The notes beneath the pieces were generated by a model. That model saw nothing but the letters and a program-made list of their open reading frames with translations. It was not told where the DNA came from and searched no databases. DNA of 58,592 bases from a virus: the IMG/VR virus record IMGVR_UViG_3300041809_003506, positions 1 to 58,592 of that record; one strand, written 5' to 3'. Below are positions 32,809-40,427 of this stretch, piece by piece (the first letter of the stretch is position 1; each line of letters starts with the position of its first letter). The translations under genes and the position numbers were made by a program.

Positions 32809-34782
32809 TCAGGCGGCGCTGGTCGCCATCAGTTCGACCTGGCGCTTACGCTGCTCGGCCTCGAAGGCGAGCTCGTTGTCGGCATTGGCCGGATCGGGAT
32901 CTTGCTCGGCATCGGCAGCGGGCTTCGCTGATTTCACCATCGCCTCGGCGTGCTCGCCGGCGGACGTGCCGTGATCTTGCCACTCGACCAGCTGATCGTG
33001 CAGATCGTCGTGGAGGTCCGCGGCCTTCTGATAGCAATCGGCCATCTTGCCGAAGCACTTCTGCATCTCGGCTAGGTGATTCATGTTCGCTTCGGAGAGC
33101 ACGCGGCCGGCCTTGCGGAAGGCGGCGCGCAGATTCTTGGCCTGCGGCGTGGCCGCGGCTTCGACGTAAACAACGTCGACGACAAGCGGATCGACCCGGC
33201 CGGCCAAAAGCTCGGCAGTTTCCTCCTGCGTCATTGCCACGAGAGCATCAGCGCAGAGCTTCATCACAGCGGCGAGCATGGCCGGCAGCTTGGAATCGTC
33301 GCCCTCGGCCTCCGCTTCCCACTTCGCCATGTCCTGGATGAAGCCGAGATCATTGAGCACGCGGGCAAGCTCCGCGCAATGATAGAGCCCCTTGATCTTT
33401 GCTTTGCCGTTGGCGCCGAGAATGATGGTCTTGGTACGCGGCGCGTTGCCGCCCTTCCCGTCGCCGTCTTTCATTTTCGCCTCATAATGATCGATGACGG
33501 CGCGCGCCTTCTTGGCGACGTCGTCGGGAATGTCGGTTTGCGGCAGCCGCGACGCGGCGTTGCGAATGCCGGCGGCGATCGCGACCAGCCGGCCGTCCTT
33601 CACCGTGGCAAAGGGCAGCTTGTACGATCCCTTGAGCTTCGGGTTGGCCGCGTCATAGACCAGGAAACCCTTGCGCGCGAACGTGGTGTCGGGCTTGTCG
33701 CCGTCGAAGTTGGCGTGCTCGAAGATCGCGGCCTTGGCCGCGGCGCCGTCCCAGCTCGAGTCCTCGTCGATCGACAGATTGCGCGAGGCACCGACTTTCC
33801 ATTCGTGCTTGTCGGCCTTGTTTGTTTGCTCGGCAGACAGCGCACGTTGAATCACGGTCGCCGCCGGATTGGCAGGGACGCTGACGCAAGAGATCTCCAT
33901 CAGTTCCCATTTCTCGTAACGCAGGCCGCCATCCTTGATCGGCTTGACGTCGATCGGATCGAAGCCGACCGAGACCGCGCTCATGACGCCGCACTTATAG
34001 AGCCCGCAATATTCGTCAGCCTTGACGGAAATTCCCTTCGGCGCGAATTCGATCAGCGCCTCGAGGCGGCCGTTCTGTATCGTCGGCACCGCGCGTCCGA
34101 TCGGATGATCGGCGTCGTGATTGGCCAACACGATCGGATTCGATTTGTAGTTATCGAGCACGCAGCCTTCCGGCACCATAACGTCCTTAACACGATCGAC
34201 CGTCGGATCGCTGGCGACGACGCGGATCTGCCGCTCGCCCAACGTCGCGTCGGCGACGACGGCGCCCTGCAGGAACTTACGGACTGCTGTCATCCGAAAC
34301 CCCTTGTTGTCCTCGATGATCGCTTCGAGCGCGGCCTTGTCGTCGTCATCAACAAATACCCGCTTATCGATATCGGCGGGGACGCTCGTCATCGCCTCGT
34401 CGGCGACTTCGCGGACGTAGGCTTCGATTTCCTCTTGGTATGCTTGCCAGTCGCCACCGAGCTCTTCAACGCGGCGTTTCTCGCAAGGATTGCCGCAGCT
34501 TTGGTGCGCTTCGTCATAAACCTTGCCCTCGTTCATCCCGAGCCATTCGCCGAGCTCGTGGTAGGGCAGCGTTAGGCCGGTATTGATCTGCGTCTTCGGC
34601 AGGATGACCGGAACGCACTCGTCGATAAAAACAACGCGGCCGTCGATCGAACGATTGGCCAGCCATGGGATGGTGTGATCGCGATCGACGCGAGCGGCAT
34701 CAACCAGGTCCGTCACCCGGCGGTAGAAGTCATCGTCGATCACCGGAACATCGTTCCGGTCGGCATGGTGACCAGCGGACAT
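32809..34782 (-). CDS. Prohead protease (S78) with extra N- and C-terminal domains
   Basis: A 657-residue multidomain protein. The protease core (about 165-320) has RVVASDPTVDRVKDVMVPEG, His222 in LANHDADHPIGRA, and Ser271 in AVSVGF. Before it, residues 1-150 are an added domain with LPYHELGEWLGM (His75, Glu76, Glu79) and YDEAHQSC, resembling a small metal-binding hydrolase. After it, 340-450 hold the DEDSSWDGAAAKAA...GSYKLPFATVKDGRLVAIAA domain often fused to prohead proteases, then helical segments. Typical S78 proteases are near 200 residues. Confidence 0.88.
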   Translation of the reverse strand: MSAGHHADRNDVPVIDDDFYRRVTDLVDAARVDRDHTIPWLANRSIDGRVVFIDECVPVILPKTQINTGLTLPYHELGEWLGMNEGKVYDEAHQSCGNPCEKRRVEELGGDWQAYQEEIEAYVREVADEAMTSVPADIDKRVFVDDDDKAALEAIIEDNKGFRMTAVRKFLQGAVVADATLGERQIRVVASDPTVDRVKDVMVPEGCVLDNYKSNPIVLANHDADHPIGRAVPTIQNGRLEALIEFAPKGISVKADEYCGLYKCGVMSAVSVGFDPIDVKPIKDGGLRYEKWELMEISCVSVPANPAATVIQRALSAEQTNKADKHEWKVGASRNLSIDEDSSWDGAAAKAAIFEHANFDGDKPDTTFARKGFLVYDAANPKLKGSYKLPFATVKDGRLVAIAAGIRNAASRLPQTDIPDDVAKKARAVIDHYEAKMKDGDGKGGNAPRTKTIILGANGKAKIKGLYHCAELARVLNDLGFIQDMAKWEAEAEGDDSKLPAMLAAVMKLCADALVAMTQEETAELLAGRVDPLVVDVVYVEAAATPQAKNLRAAFRKAGRVLSEANMNHLAEMQKCFGKMADCYQKAADLHDDLHDQLVEWQDHGTSAGEHAEAMVKSAKPAADAEQDPDPANADNELAFEAEQRKRQVELMATSAA

Positions 34783-34783
34783 C

Positions 34784-36229
34784 TCAGGCGGCTTCTTGCG
34801 AAGCGGAGCCGTTCAGACTTTTCGGATCGACCGGCGGCATGGTGAATCTCATTTCCGTTGCCGCAGTTTTTTCGCCTTCGCCTTCCTCGTCCGCGGCAAG
34901 CGGCTTGGCCGGCGCTATGCTCGGCCCCGGCAATGTTCCCGCTTCCGGCCGTCCCGCGCCATCCGGCGCGCCGCCGGTCTTGTCCGAGCCGACCGCCGCG
35001 ATATTGCTCGGCTGATAGAGCACGTCGCCGGCAGGTCCAATAGATGGCAGGCCTTCACCGGCACGGACCTCGTTGATGGTGAGAAAGCTGGCACCACCGA
35101 GTCCGATGCGATTGTTGGCAAACCGCGTCTTCGTGGCAGATCGCAACAGCGCCCGTTCGTCGAATGACACCATGAGATTCTGCGCCGGCAGATCGAACGT
35201 GTCGCCGAATTTCTCTTCCAGCCGCGTCAAGTCCGGCATAATGGTGCCGGACACGTAGTCGTTGTTGATCTCTTCGATATCAATGCCGCGGATTTCAGTG
35301 GCACCGATCTTGAAGGGAGGCACCCGGAAGAACCGCGTGATGTCGGTGACCGAGAAATTCCGCTGCGCCATGAACTCGAGATCGACCGAGGTGAGCTGCA
35401 GCTCCTTGGCCTCGAGGCCATCCTCGAGCACAACCGTGTTGCCGGTATTCTCGATGCCGGACTTGAAGGTATCCCAGGCCTGCTTCAGACGATCCGCCGC
35501 GGCTTTGGTCAGCGCCTTCTTCGATTGCAGCACCACGCTCGGCCGCGAGCCGTTCTTCATCCAGCGGGCGGTCTGCTGCTCGAGTCCCATGGCGACGCCG
35601 ACCGCATCGCGGGCGACGCCGATGGTAGAGAGCGCAACCAGCGCATTGAACGTCAGGCCGCGCAGATAGAACATATCCTCGCTGGCGATCGCCGGCGGGA
35701 ATTCCCGCAGCATGGCGATCTGCCAAAGCCCGAGCCGGTTGACGTTGTAGAAGATCTCGCCGTTCCAGGATTCCAGCACCAGGACCGCGTCGGGATTGAT
35801 CGGGATGAGCTCGTTGACGATCTTGCGCTTGCTGTTGCGCTTGATGGCGGCATAGCCGCCGCCGCGCAGCAGATAGGCGACCATCATCTGCTCGATGAAC
35901 TCGAACCAATCTTGTTGCCGGTTTGGCTTCTTGAACAGTTCGACCAGGTCGTGCTCGGTCACTTGCTCGCGCGTGCCGCTTTTCGGCTTCTCGTAGTAGA
36001 GCCGAGGCTTACAGCGCGCCACGTCCTGCGCGCGGATGGTCACGCAGGCATAGACCGCGGCGACCGACATCGCCGTGCCCTGGCTGATCAACAGCCCGGT
36101 AGCGGACGGCGTCGCACCCAGCGTCGGCAGAAAACCGCCGCCGCCCTGGTTGGCGGAGGGCGCGCCGGCTGCCGCGTCTTTGGCAACCAGCACGGATCCG
36201 GCGGCGCGGAGGCGGGAGACTAGACCCAT
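34784..36229 (-). CDS. Portal protein (HK97 family)
   Basis: A 481-residue portal. TAMSVAAVYACVTIRAQDVA, VELFKKPNRQQDWFEFIEQM, AYLLRGGGYAAIKRN, INPDAVLVLE and VTDITRFFRVPPFKIG are conserved portal segments. The C-terminus is variable and Pro/Gly-rich. It starts at the stop of the large terminase gene (1-bp sharing of ATGA type) and is followed by the prohead protease, the canonical head order. Confidence 0.95.
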   Translation of the reverse strand: MGLVSRLRAAGSVLVAKDAAAGAPSANQGGGGFLPTLGATPSATGLLISQGTAMSVAAVYACVTIRAQDVARCKPRLYYEKPKSGTREQVTEHDLVELFKKPNRQQDWFEFIEQMMVAYLLRGGGYAAIKRNSKRKIVNELIPINPDAVLVLESWNGEIFYNVNRLGLWQIAMLREFPPAIASEDMFYLRGLTFNALVALSTIGVARDAVGVAMGLEQQTARWMKNGSRPSVVLQSKKALTKAAADRLKQAWDTFKSGIENTGNTVVLEDGLEAKELQLTSVDLEFMAQRNFSVTDITRFFRVPPFKIGATEIRGIDIEEINNDYVSGTIMPDLTRLEEKFGDTFDLPAQNLMVSFDERALLRSATKTRFANNRIGLGGASFLTINEVRAGEGLPSIGPAGDVLYQPSNIAAVGSDKTGGAPDGAGRPEAGTLPGPSIAPAKPLAADEEGEGEKTAATEMRFTMPPVDPKSLNGSASQEAA

Positions 36230-37935
36230 CAGATCACCAGGAAGCCGCCGGACCGCTCTTGCGAGTCATAGACCGATTTCGCGTTTTTCGGTTCCGGATT
36301 GCGCACCATCACCGTCGCGGCATCAAACAACGCCATGACCGGATCGATCTTGGCATCGCCGGCGTTCTGTTTGGTGGCGCGGATCGCCGTCGCCAACGGC
36401 TCGATCTTGACGTTCTCGACGCACCAATTCATCAGCCGGCTCGGCGCGTGCAAGAAAGTCCCGTTGGCGAGCTTGCGCTCGGCTGTCTTGATCGCCGACA
36501 TCAGCTTATAGCCCTGACCGACGCCGACAATCTGCTCGCTTTCCTCGTTGATGCCGATTCCGTCGAGGGCGTCGACAAATTCGCCAAAGGGCCCCTCGGC
36601 ATCGAGCGCCACACAGCCGAGCAGCCCGGCATCGTTGATCTGCGCGATGATCTCAATAATCGCGCTGACGTCCTCGAGCTTGTCGCCGACGATGGTCAGT
36701 TCGCCGTCGGCGGCGAAGCCCTCGAGTGCCGCGGCGATGGTCTGCCGGCGCTGTAGCACGCCCTTATGGCACCAGGCGTGCGACCAGCTCAACCAGCGCT
36801 TGGTTTCCTTTTCGCGGCCCAGAATCGTCAAGCCGAACAGATCGTCGAGGCCACCGCCATCGATGCCGGCCACGATCACTTCGCAGCGCTCGAGCAGAGC
36901 GTCGAGCGCCAGCGTCGGATCTTCCGACTCGAGCCAAAACTCGGCGCCGGGCCAGCGGTCAGTTTTCAGTCCGATGCCGATCTCGATGTTGAGGTGATTT
37001 GATGCCCAGACGCGGATCGCGTGGTCGCCCTTCGCCCGCTCGGTTTGCCAATCGGCCGACAAGCTCCCAAGATGCACGGATCTTCCCAAATTCGGCATCA
37101 CCATCGGCCAATTCGAAGGATCCTGCCAGCGCGCGGGATCCTTGGCGATCGCCAACGGCAATTCGTAGATAATCGGCAGCATCGGGCGGATGTTTTGTCC
37201 GCGGAACCGGCCGTCGCGGATCTTCCGCGCCATCATCAGTTCGTCACGAAAGGCGCCGGCGGGAATGTCGTCGCTCTGCGTGGTGATGATGAGAAGCATG
37301 CCTTCCGGCGTCTTCTCCAGGCCGCCCCTGATCTGGCGCAGCACCTTGCCGGTGTGCGGGTTGCGGCCGAGCAGGTGCAGCTCGTCGACCAGCGCCAGGA
37401 TGAGGATGGTGCCGGTCAGGATGTTGACGTCGAACGTCTTGACCTTGAGCTCCGACTTGGTGACCAGGTCTTCGATGGTCTTGACGTGGTCGCGGGTGCG
37501 GAAGCGGCGCTTGAGGTCGGCCGAGGCCTCCACCATGCCGACCGCCTTGTCGTAAGCGTTATCGGCGATCGCCTGCGTCGGGCCGACGAACAGCGCCTCC
37601 GCCCGCGGGCGTTTGTTCATCAGCATGGCCGCCAGCAGCAGGCCGGCGCTGTAGGTTGTTTTCGACTGCCCCTTCGGTAGCATCGCGAAGATGTCGCGGA
37701 CGTAGCGCAGCTGCGCGGCCGAATCCCATGAGCCGAAGGCGACACGGACGATGTCGCGGAACCATTGCCCGGCGCCATCGCGCATCTTGGGCAGACCGGG
37801 AACGTCGGGAAGCTGCAGCTCGTCGAAAAATGCCAGCCCGAGCTTGGCCTCGGATTCAACCAGCGGCAGATCGGGGATAAGCGATCGTCCCTCCCGGATG
37901 CGATCTTCCCAATCCGGACAGCTGAGATCCCACAT
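36229..37935 (-). CDS. terL: Terminase large subunit
   Basis: A 568-residue packaging motor. Walker A-like PKGQSKTT at 87-94 and Walker B ALVDELH at 181-187 define the ATPase. The nuclease part has the first acidic residues in VAGIDGGGLDDLFGLTIL and the last in VMALFDAATVM. The ATG at 37935 lies just before the small-subunit stop, so the longer reading upstream is rejected. The Walker A departs from the classical GxxxxGK form, as is usual for phage terminases. Confidence 0.95.
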   Translation of the reverse strand: MWDLSCPDWEDRIREGRSLIPDLPLVESEAKLGLAFFDELQLPDVPGLPKMRDGAGQWFRDIVRVAFGSWDSAAQLRYVRDIFAMLPKGQSKTTYSAGLLLAAMLMNKRPRAEALFVGPTQAIADNAYDKAVGMVEASADLKRRFRTRDHVKTIEDLVTKSELKVKTFDVNILTGTILILALVDELHLLGRNPHTGKVLRQIRGGLEKTPEGMLLIITTQSDDIPAGAFRDELMMARKIRDGRFRGQNIRPMLPIIYELPLAIAKDPARWQDPSNWPMVMPNLGRSVHLGSLSADWQTERAKGDHAIRVWASNHLNIEIGIGLKTDRWPGAEFWLESEDPTLALDALLERCEVIVAGIDGGGLDDLFGLTILGREKETKRWLSWSHAWCHKGVLQRRQTIAAALEGFAADGELTIVGDKLEDVSAIIEIIAQINDAGLLGCVALDAEGPFGEFVDALDGIGINEESEQIVGVGQGYKLMSAIKTAERKLANGTFLHAPSRLMNWCVENVKIEPLATAIRATKQNAGDAKIDPVMALFDAATVMVRNPEPKNAKSVYDSQERSGGFLVI

Positions 37936-37936
37936 C

Positions 37937-38407
37937 TCAATTCGTCGGCTGGCCCTGGCGCTCCGCCATAAGGCTGCCGAGCGTCGATCCGGCGTCAGGC
38001 ATCCGCGCATCGCGAGCCGCCTGGTCCTTCTTCCCGAGCTTGGGTTCCTTCGGCTTCGGCGGCTCGGTCTGGCCGTACACCATCAGATCGTTCTGCTCGA
38101 GCAGCGCCCGGAATTCCTTGCCGGCGGCGACGTTGCCCGCCATGAACAGCGACCAAAGCTGCGTCGCGAGCTCGGCGTTGAGCCGATCGCGGGCGACATC
38201 GCGAAATTTGAGCTCGGAAAAATAATGCTTGCGCAGCGTCGGCAGCGTGACGAAGATTGCGTCGGCAATCCGCTTGTTGCTCCAGCCGAGCGCCACTAAC
38301 ATGCTGACGCGATTCCGGTTTTTCTGACTGGCGATGTGCTCGGGGCGGCCGCGCTGGCCCCAATTGGCGGGGACCGGGTCGCCGAACAGGTCCAAAATTT
38401 CAGTCAT
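37937..38407 (-). CDS. terS: Terminase small subunit
   Basis: A 156-residue protein with an N-terminal helix-turn-helix (MLVALGWSNKRIADAIFVTL then PTLRKHYFSEL), a central helical oligomerisation region (LATQLWSLFMAGNVAAGKEF) and a polar Pro/Lys-rich tail. This is the normal build of a small terminase, and it directly precedes the large subunit. It should recognise the packaging site. Confidence 0.85.
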   Translation of the reverse strand: MTEILDLFGDPVPANWGQRGRPEHIASQKNRNRVSMLVALGWSNKRIADAIFVTLPTLRKHYFSELKFRDVARDRLNAELATQLWSLFMAGNVAAGKEFRALLEQNDLMVYGQTEPPKPKEPKLGKKDQAARDARMPDAGSTLGSLMAERQGQPTN

Positions 38408-38472
38408 CGAAAAAAAATCCTTGGATTAGGGCGGCGCTTACTGCGCGGCGGCGGCGGCGATTGTTAAACCCC

Positions 38473-38817
38473 CTACCCGCTGCGGCTGTCCCGCTCTGAC
38501 TTCATGAGCGCCGTCTTGGCCTCGTGGTGACCGTGGCAAAGGCATTGCCCATTGCTGAGGTCGGTGGGCGATCCGCCATCCTCAATCTCGACGATGTGAT
38601 CAGCGTAGAGGCGATGGCTCGGTGAAGCATGCTTGCAGCGCTCGCCTGAAATGAGGATTGCCTGGCAGCGCCAGCCAGCGCGTTTAAGAACCGCGCTGCG
38701 CCACGCCCGATGTTCGGGCTTTTGATACCAGTCCCGATCGACCTTGCGATGCAGATTGGCGAACGGACTCGACAACGCCTTGATGAGCGGCGGCAGCTTG
38801 CGCAGGGGCATCGCCAT
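38473..38817 (-). CDS. HNH endonuclease of the packaging module
   Basis: A 114-residue HNH protein: AWRSAVLKRAGWRCQAILIS, then CKHASPSHRLYADHIVEIED, GGSPTDLSNGQCLCHGHHEA. The Asp-His pair in ADHIVEIEDGG, the later Asn and the final CHGHH give the HNH finger with zinc-binding cysteines. HNH proteins next to terminases in HK97-like phages are needed for cos cleavage and packaging, so cos-type packaging is likely here. Confidence 0.88.
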   Translation of the reverse strand: MAMPLRKLPPLIKALSSPFANLHRKVDRDWYQKPEHRAWRSAVLKRAGWRCQAILISGERCKHASPSHRLYADHIVEIEDGGSPTDLSNGQCLCHGHHEAKTALMKSERDSRSG

Positions 38818-39136
38818 GCAGCCTTACCATCATCCACACCCGCCAGGCACCCGTTCGGTCGCATTGGATATCGCAGACAACAGCGTCTAAGGACAGACGT
38901 TCATCTTCAATCGCACGGTGTATCCAATGATGCTTCACTGGCACGTAGCCGATGATCAAGTGCGGCGCGTTGGCTGGCGATATGGCAACCGCGTCGGCAT
39001 CGAACGGATTGTCAGGTTCGAGCCGGAAGAGCAGCCGATCGCCGACGTGAACGTGGACGGCGCAATAGCGCGCGCGATTGAAGCCGTCACGCCCGTGATG
39101 GCTCAACCCAGCGACGAAGCTTGGATATTCCTGCAT
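38684..39136 (-). CDS. HIRAN-domain protein overlapping the HNH gene
   Basis: A 150-residue protein. Residues 1-95 read as a HIRAN domain: FVAGLSHHGRDGFNRARYCA, the LLFRLEPDNPFDADAVAI core, and HLIIGYVPVKHHWIHRAIED. HIRAN domains bind ssDNA ends and stalled forks. GGGGGA ahead of ATG 39136 gives the start. The last 45 codons overlap the HNH gene in another frame by 134 bp, an unusual amount, so the true C-terminus may differ if a frameshift or error exists. Confidence 0.65.
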   Translation of the reverse strand: MQEYPSFVAGLSHHGRDGFNRARYCAVHVHVGDRLLFRLEPDNPFDADAVAISPANAPHLIIGYVPVKHHWIHRAIEDERLSLDAVVCDIQCDRTGAWRVWMMVRLHGDAPAQAAAAHQGVVESVRQSASQGRSGLVSKARTSGVAQRGS

Positions 39137-39164
39137 CGCTATCCCCCGCACGCCGTCACATGAC

Positions 39165-39196
39165 GCCAGGGAATCAGCGTTTCTGCGCTATGTCAA
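39165..39196 (-). promoter_or_regulatory. Candidate late promoter
   Basis: Just downstream of the terminator and upstream of the HIRAN gene, the minus strand holds a perfect TTGACA (39191-39196). The -10 region at a 16-17 bp spacing is GATTCC-like and poor, as expected if an activator is needed. It would drive the terminase-to-lysis operon. Confidence 0.35.
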
Positions 39197-39202
39197 TGTC
39201 CG

Positions 39203-39239
39203 AAAAAGCAAAACGCCCCAGAATGGACATTCCGAGGCG
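39203..39239 (-). terminator. Rho-independent terminator between early and late runs
   Basis: On the minus strand, 12-nt arms (39214-39225 with 39228-39239, two G-U type positions) form a hairpin followed by TTTTGCTTTTT. It lies 57 bp after the DUF6456 gene stop and 67 bp before the HIRAN start. It separates the replication operon from the packaging operon. Confidence 0.8.
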
Positions 39240-39296
39240 CGGACGACTCACAGAGCAACACAGTGGCAATTTACTGCCCCTGATGCGTACCCCATG

Positions 39297-40043
39297 TCAA
39301 GGCCGCGACTTCGCCGCAAGAACGGCACGATGCAATTGTGGGCTCCAGGCATAGCGTGCCGCTTCGTCGAACACGTCACGCGCGCGGCGCGGTCCGCGGG
39401 CGCCTTTAGCTTCGATGCTGATGCCGAGTTCGCTGGCGATCGTATCGAGGCATTCGCGAAAGCGAACGCCCAGCGCCCGCTGCTCCCATTGGCCGCTGCG
39501 CCCGAGCAGCAATATCACTTTTTTCAGGTCGTACTTATGGCCGAGCACCCAAGTGACGATCCGATCGCCGACAATGCCGAGCGCCTGGCGCAGTTCGTTG
39601 AGCTGCGCTTGCGCGGACAATCGCGCATCGGTATCCGGCATTTCGAAGCGGCCGCCATCGACGATGTCGCGTGTTGGATCGATGCCTCGAGCGCCGCCGA
39701 TTTCGGCGAGCTCATAGAGCCGCTGCCATCGCCGCGCTGCTTTGAGCCGCATTTCGGTTTCGGTGATGCTGTCGCCGAGCTGGCCGCGCTTCGCCATCTG
39801 ACCGACCGGGTCATCACGCAGATTGACTATTTTGGCGCGGACCTCGCCGTTGGCATCATGCGGGTCGGAAACGTAATGCACGCCGAGATCATCGCGGCCG
39901 TTGATGTAAGGCACGCGCCGTTCGGCGACGTCGGCGAGCGCCGTTTCGAGCAACTTCTCCGCAGCACGCGCCTGCTTGCGCTTACGTCTCAGATCGGCGT
40001 CAACAGCATTCCGCGCAGCAGTCCGTTTTTTTGCTTCGCTCAT
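39297..40043 (-). CDS. DUF6456-type protein, possible late regulator
   Basis: A 248-residue, very basic protein. The N-terminal third is Arg/Lys-rich helix (SEAKKRTAARNAVDADLRRK). The centre has SITETEMRLKAARRWQRLYE and the C-terminal half has ALGIVGDRIVTWVLGHKYDL and VRFRECLDTIASELGI, a pattern I associate with DUF6456 proteins with a sigma-like helical DNA-binding fold. It is the last gene before the early terminator and the late promoter. A role in switching on late genes is inference. Confidence 0.6.
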   Translation of the reverse strand: MSEAKKRTAARNAVDADLRRKRKQARAAEKLLETALADVAERRVPYINGRDDLGVHYVSDPHDANGEVRAKIVNLRDDPVGQMAKRGQLGDSITETEMRLKAARRWQRLYELAEIGGARGIDPTRDIVDGGRFEMPDTDARLSAQAQLNELRQALGIVGDRIVTWVLGHKYDLKKVILLLGRSGQWEQRALGVRFRECLDTIASELGISIEAKGARGPRRARDVFDEAARYAWSPQLHRAVLAAKSRP

Positions 40044-40100
40044 TCGCCGTTTCCCTCTTAATCTTGCTGTTGCGGCCGAACACTGGCGGTTACGGAGCAC

Positions 40101-40129
40101 AACGCTTTTGGCAATTTGCCAAAAGCGTT
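40101..40129. repeat. 29-nt perfect inverted repeat
   Basis: Fourteen-nt arms (AACGCTTTTGGCAA and its complement) around one base. It lies 58 bp before the DUF6456 gene start on the minus strand, at the edge of the repeat array. It could be an operator or an extruded hairpin of the origin. No T-run follows on either strand, so a terminator is less likely. Confidence 0.75.
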
Positions 40130-40141
40130 CCGGGAGGCAGT

Positions 40142-40427
40142 GGGAGGATCAGAAAATCAGCGCATGCGATCCTCCCACGTCGAAAAGCCAACAAACACAA
40201 GATTTTTAGAAGCGATTTGGGAGGATGGGAGGATTGGGAGGATTTTGGTAACTGTGACTCACGTGTGCGCGCTCGCGCACATACACGTGAGTCCTCATTG
40301 CCAATAAGCTGCGAAACCTTCCACATCCTCCCGACGCCTTTTCTAACAATGGGTTACACGGACGCCACAAGCTCCCAATCCGGGAGGATGGGAGGATCAG
40401 AACGTGACTTCTTCATCCAATCCTCCC
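40142..40427. repeat. GGGAGGAT repeat array, putative replication origin
   Basis: Nine exact copies of the octamer GGGAGGAT lie in 286 bp: plus orientation at 40142, 40219, 40227, 40236, 40382 and 40390; inverted at 40169, 40325 and 40420. An A/T-rich stretch (40177-40218) and a hairpin (40256-40293) lie between them. There is no gene from 40044 to 40396. Three further copies lie in the helicase gene (41100, 41995, 42065). Chance expectation for one octamer on both strands is under two in the whole window. The setting next to the helicase suggests an iteron-type origin. Confidence 0.65.
40256..40293. other. Imperfect 38-nt hairpin within the repeat array
   Basis: Outer 11-bp arms GACTCACGTGT and ACACGTGAGTC, an inner GCGCG/CGCGC stem, a 2-nt loop and a 4-nt bulge (ACAT). 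It is central in the gene-free region, between the third and fourth groups of GGGAGGAT copies. Confidence 0.7.

Noticed and set aside
40101-40129. Intrinsic terminator for the helicase operon
   Set aside because: The stem is perfect but no T-run follows on either strand, and the same early transcript must continue to the DUF6456 gene unless that gene has its own promoter.
40142-40427. CRISPR array
   Set aside because: The repeats are only 8 bp, occur in both orientations and have irregular spacing with no spacer pattern.
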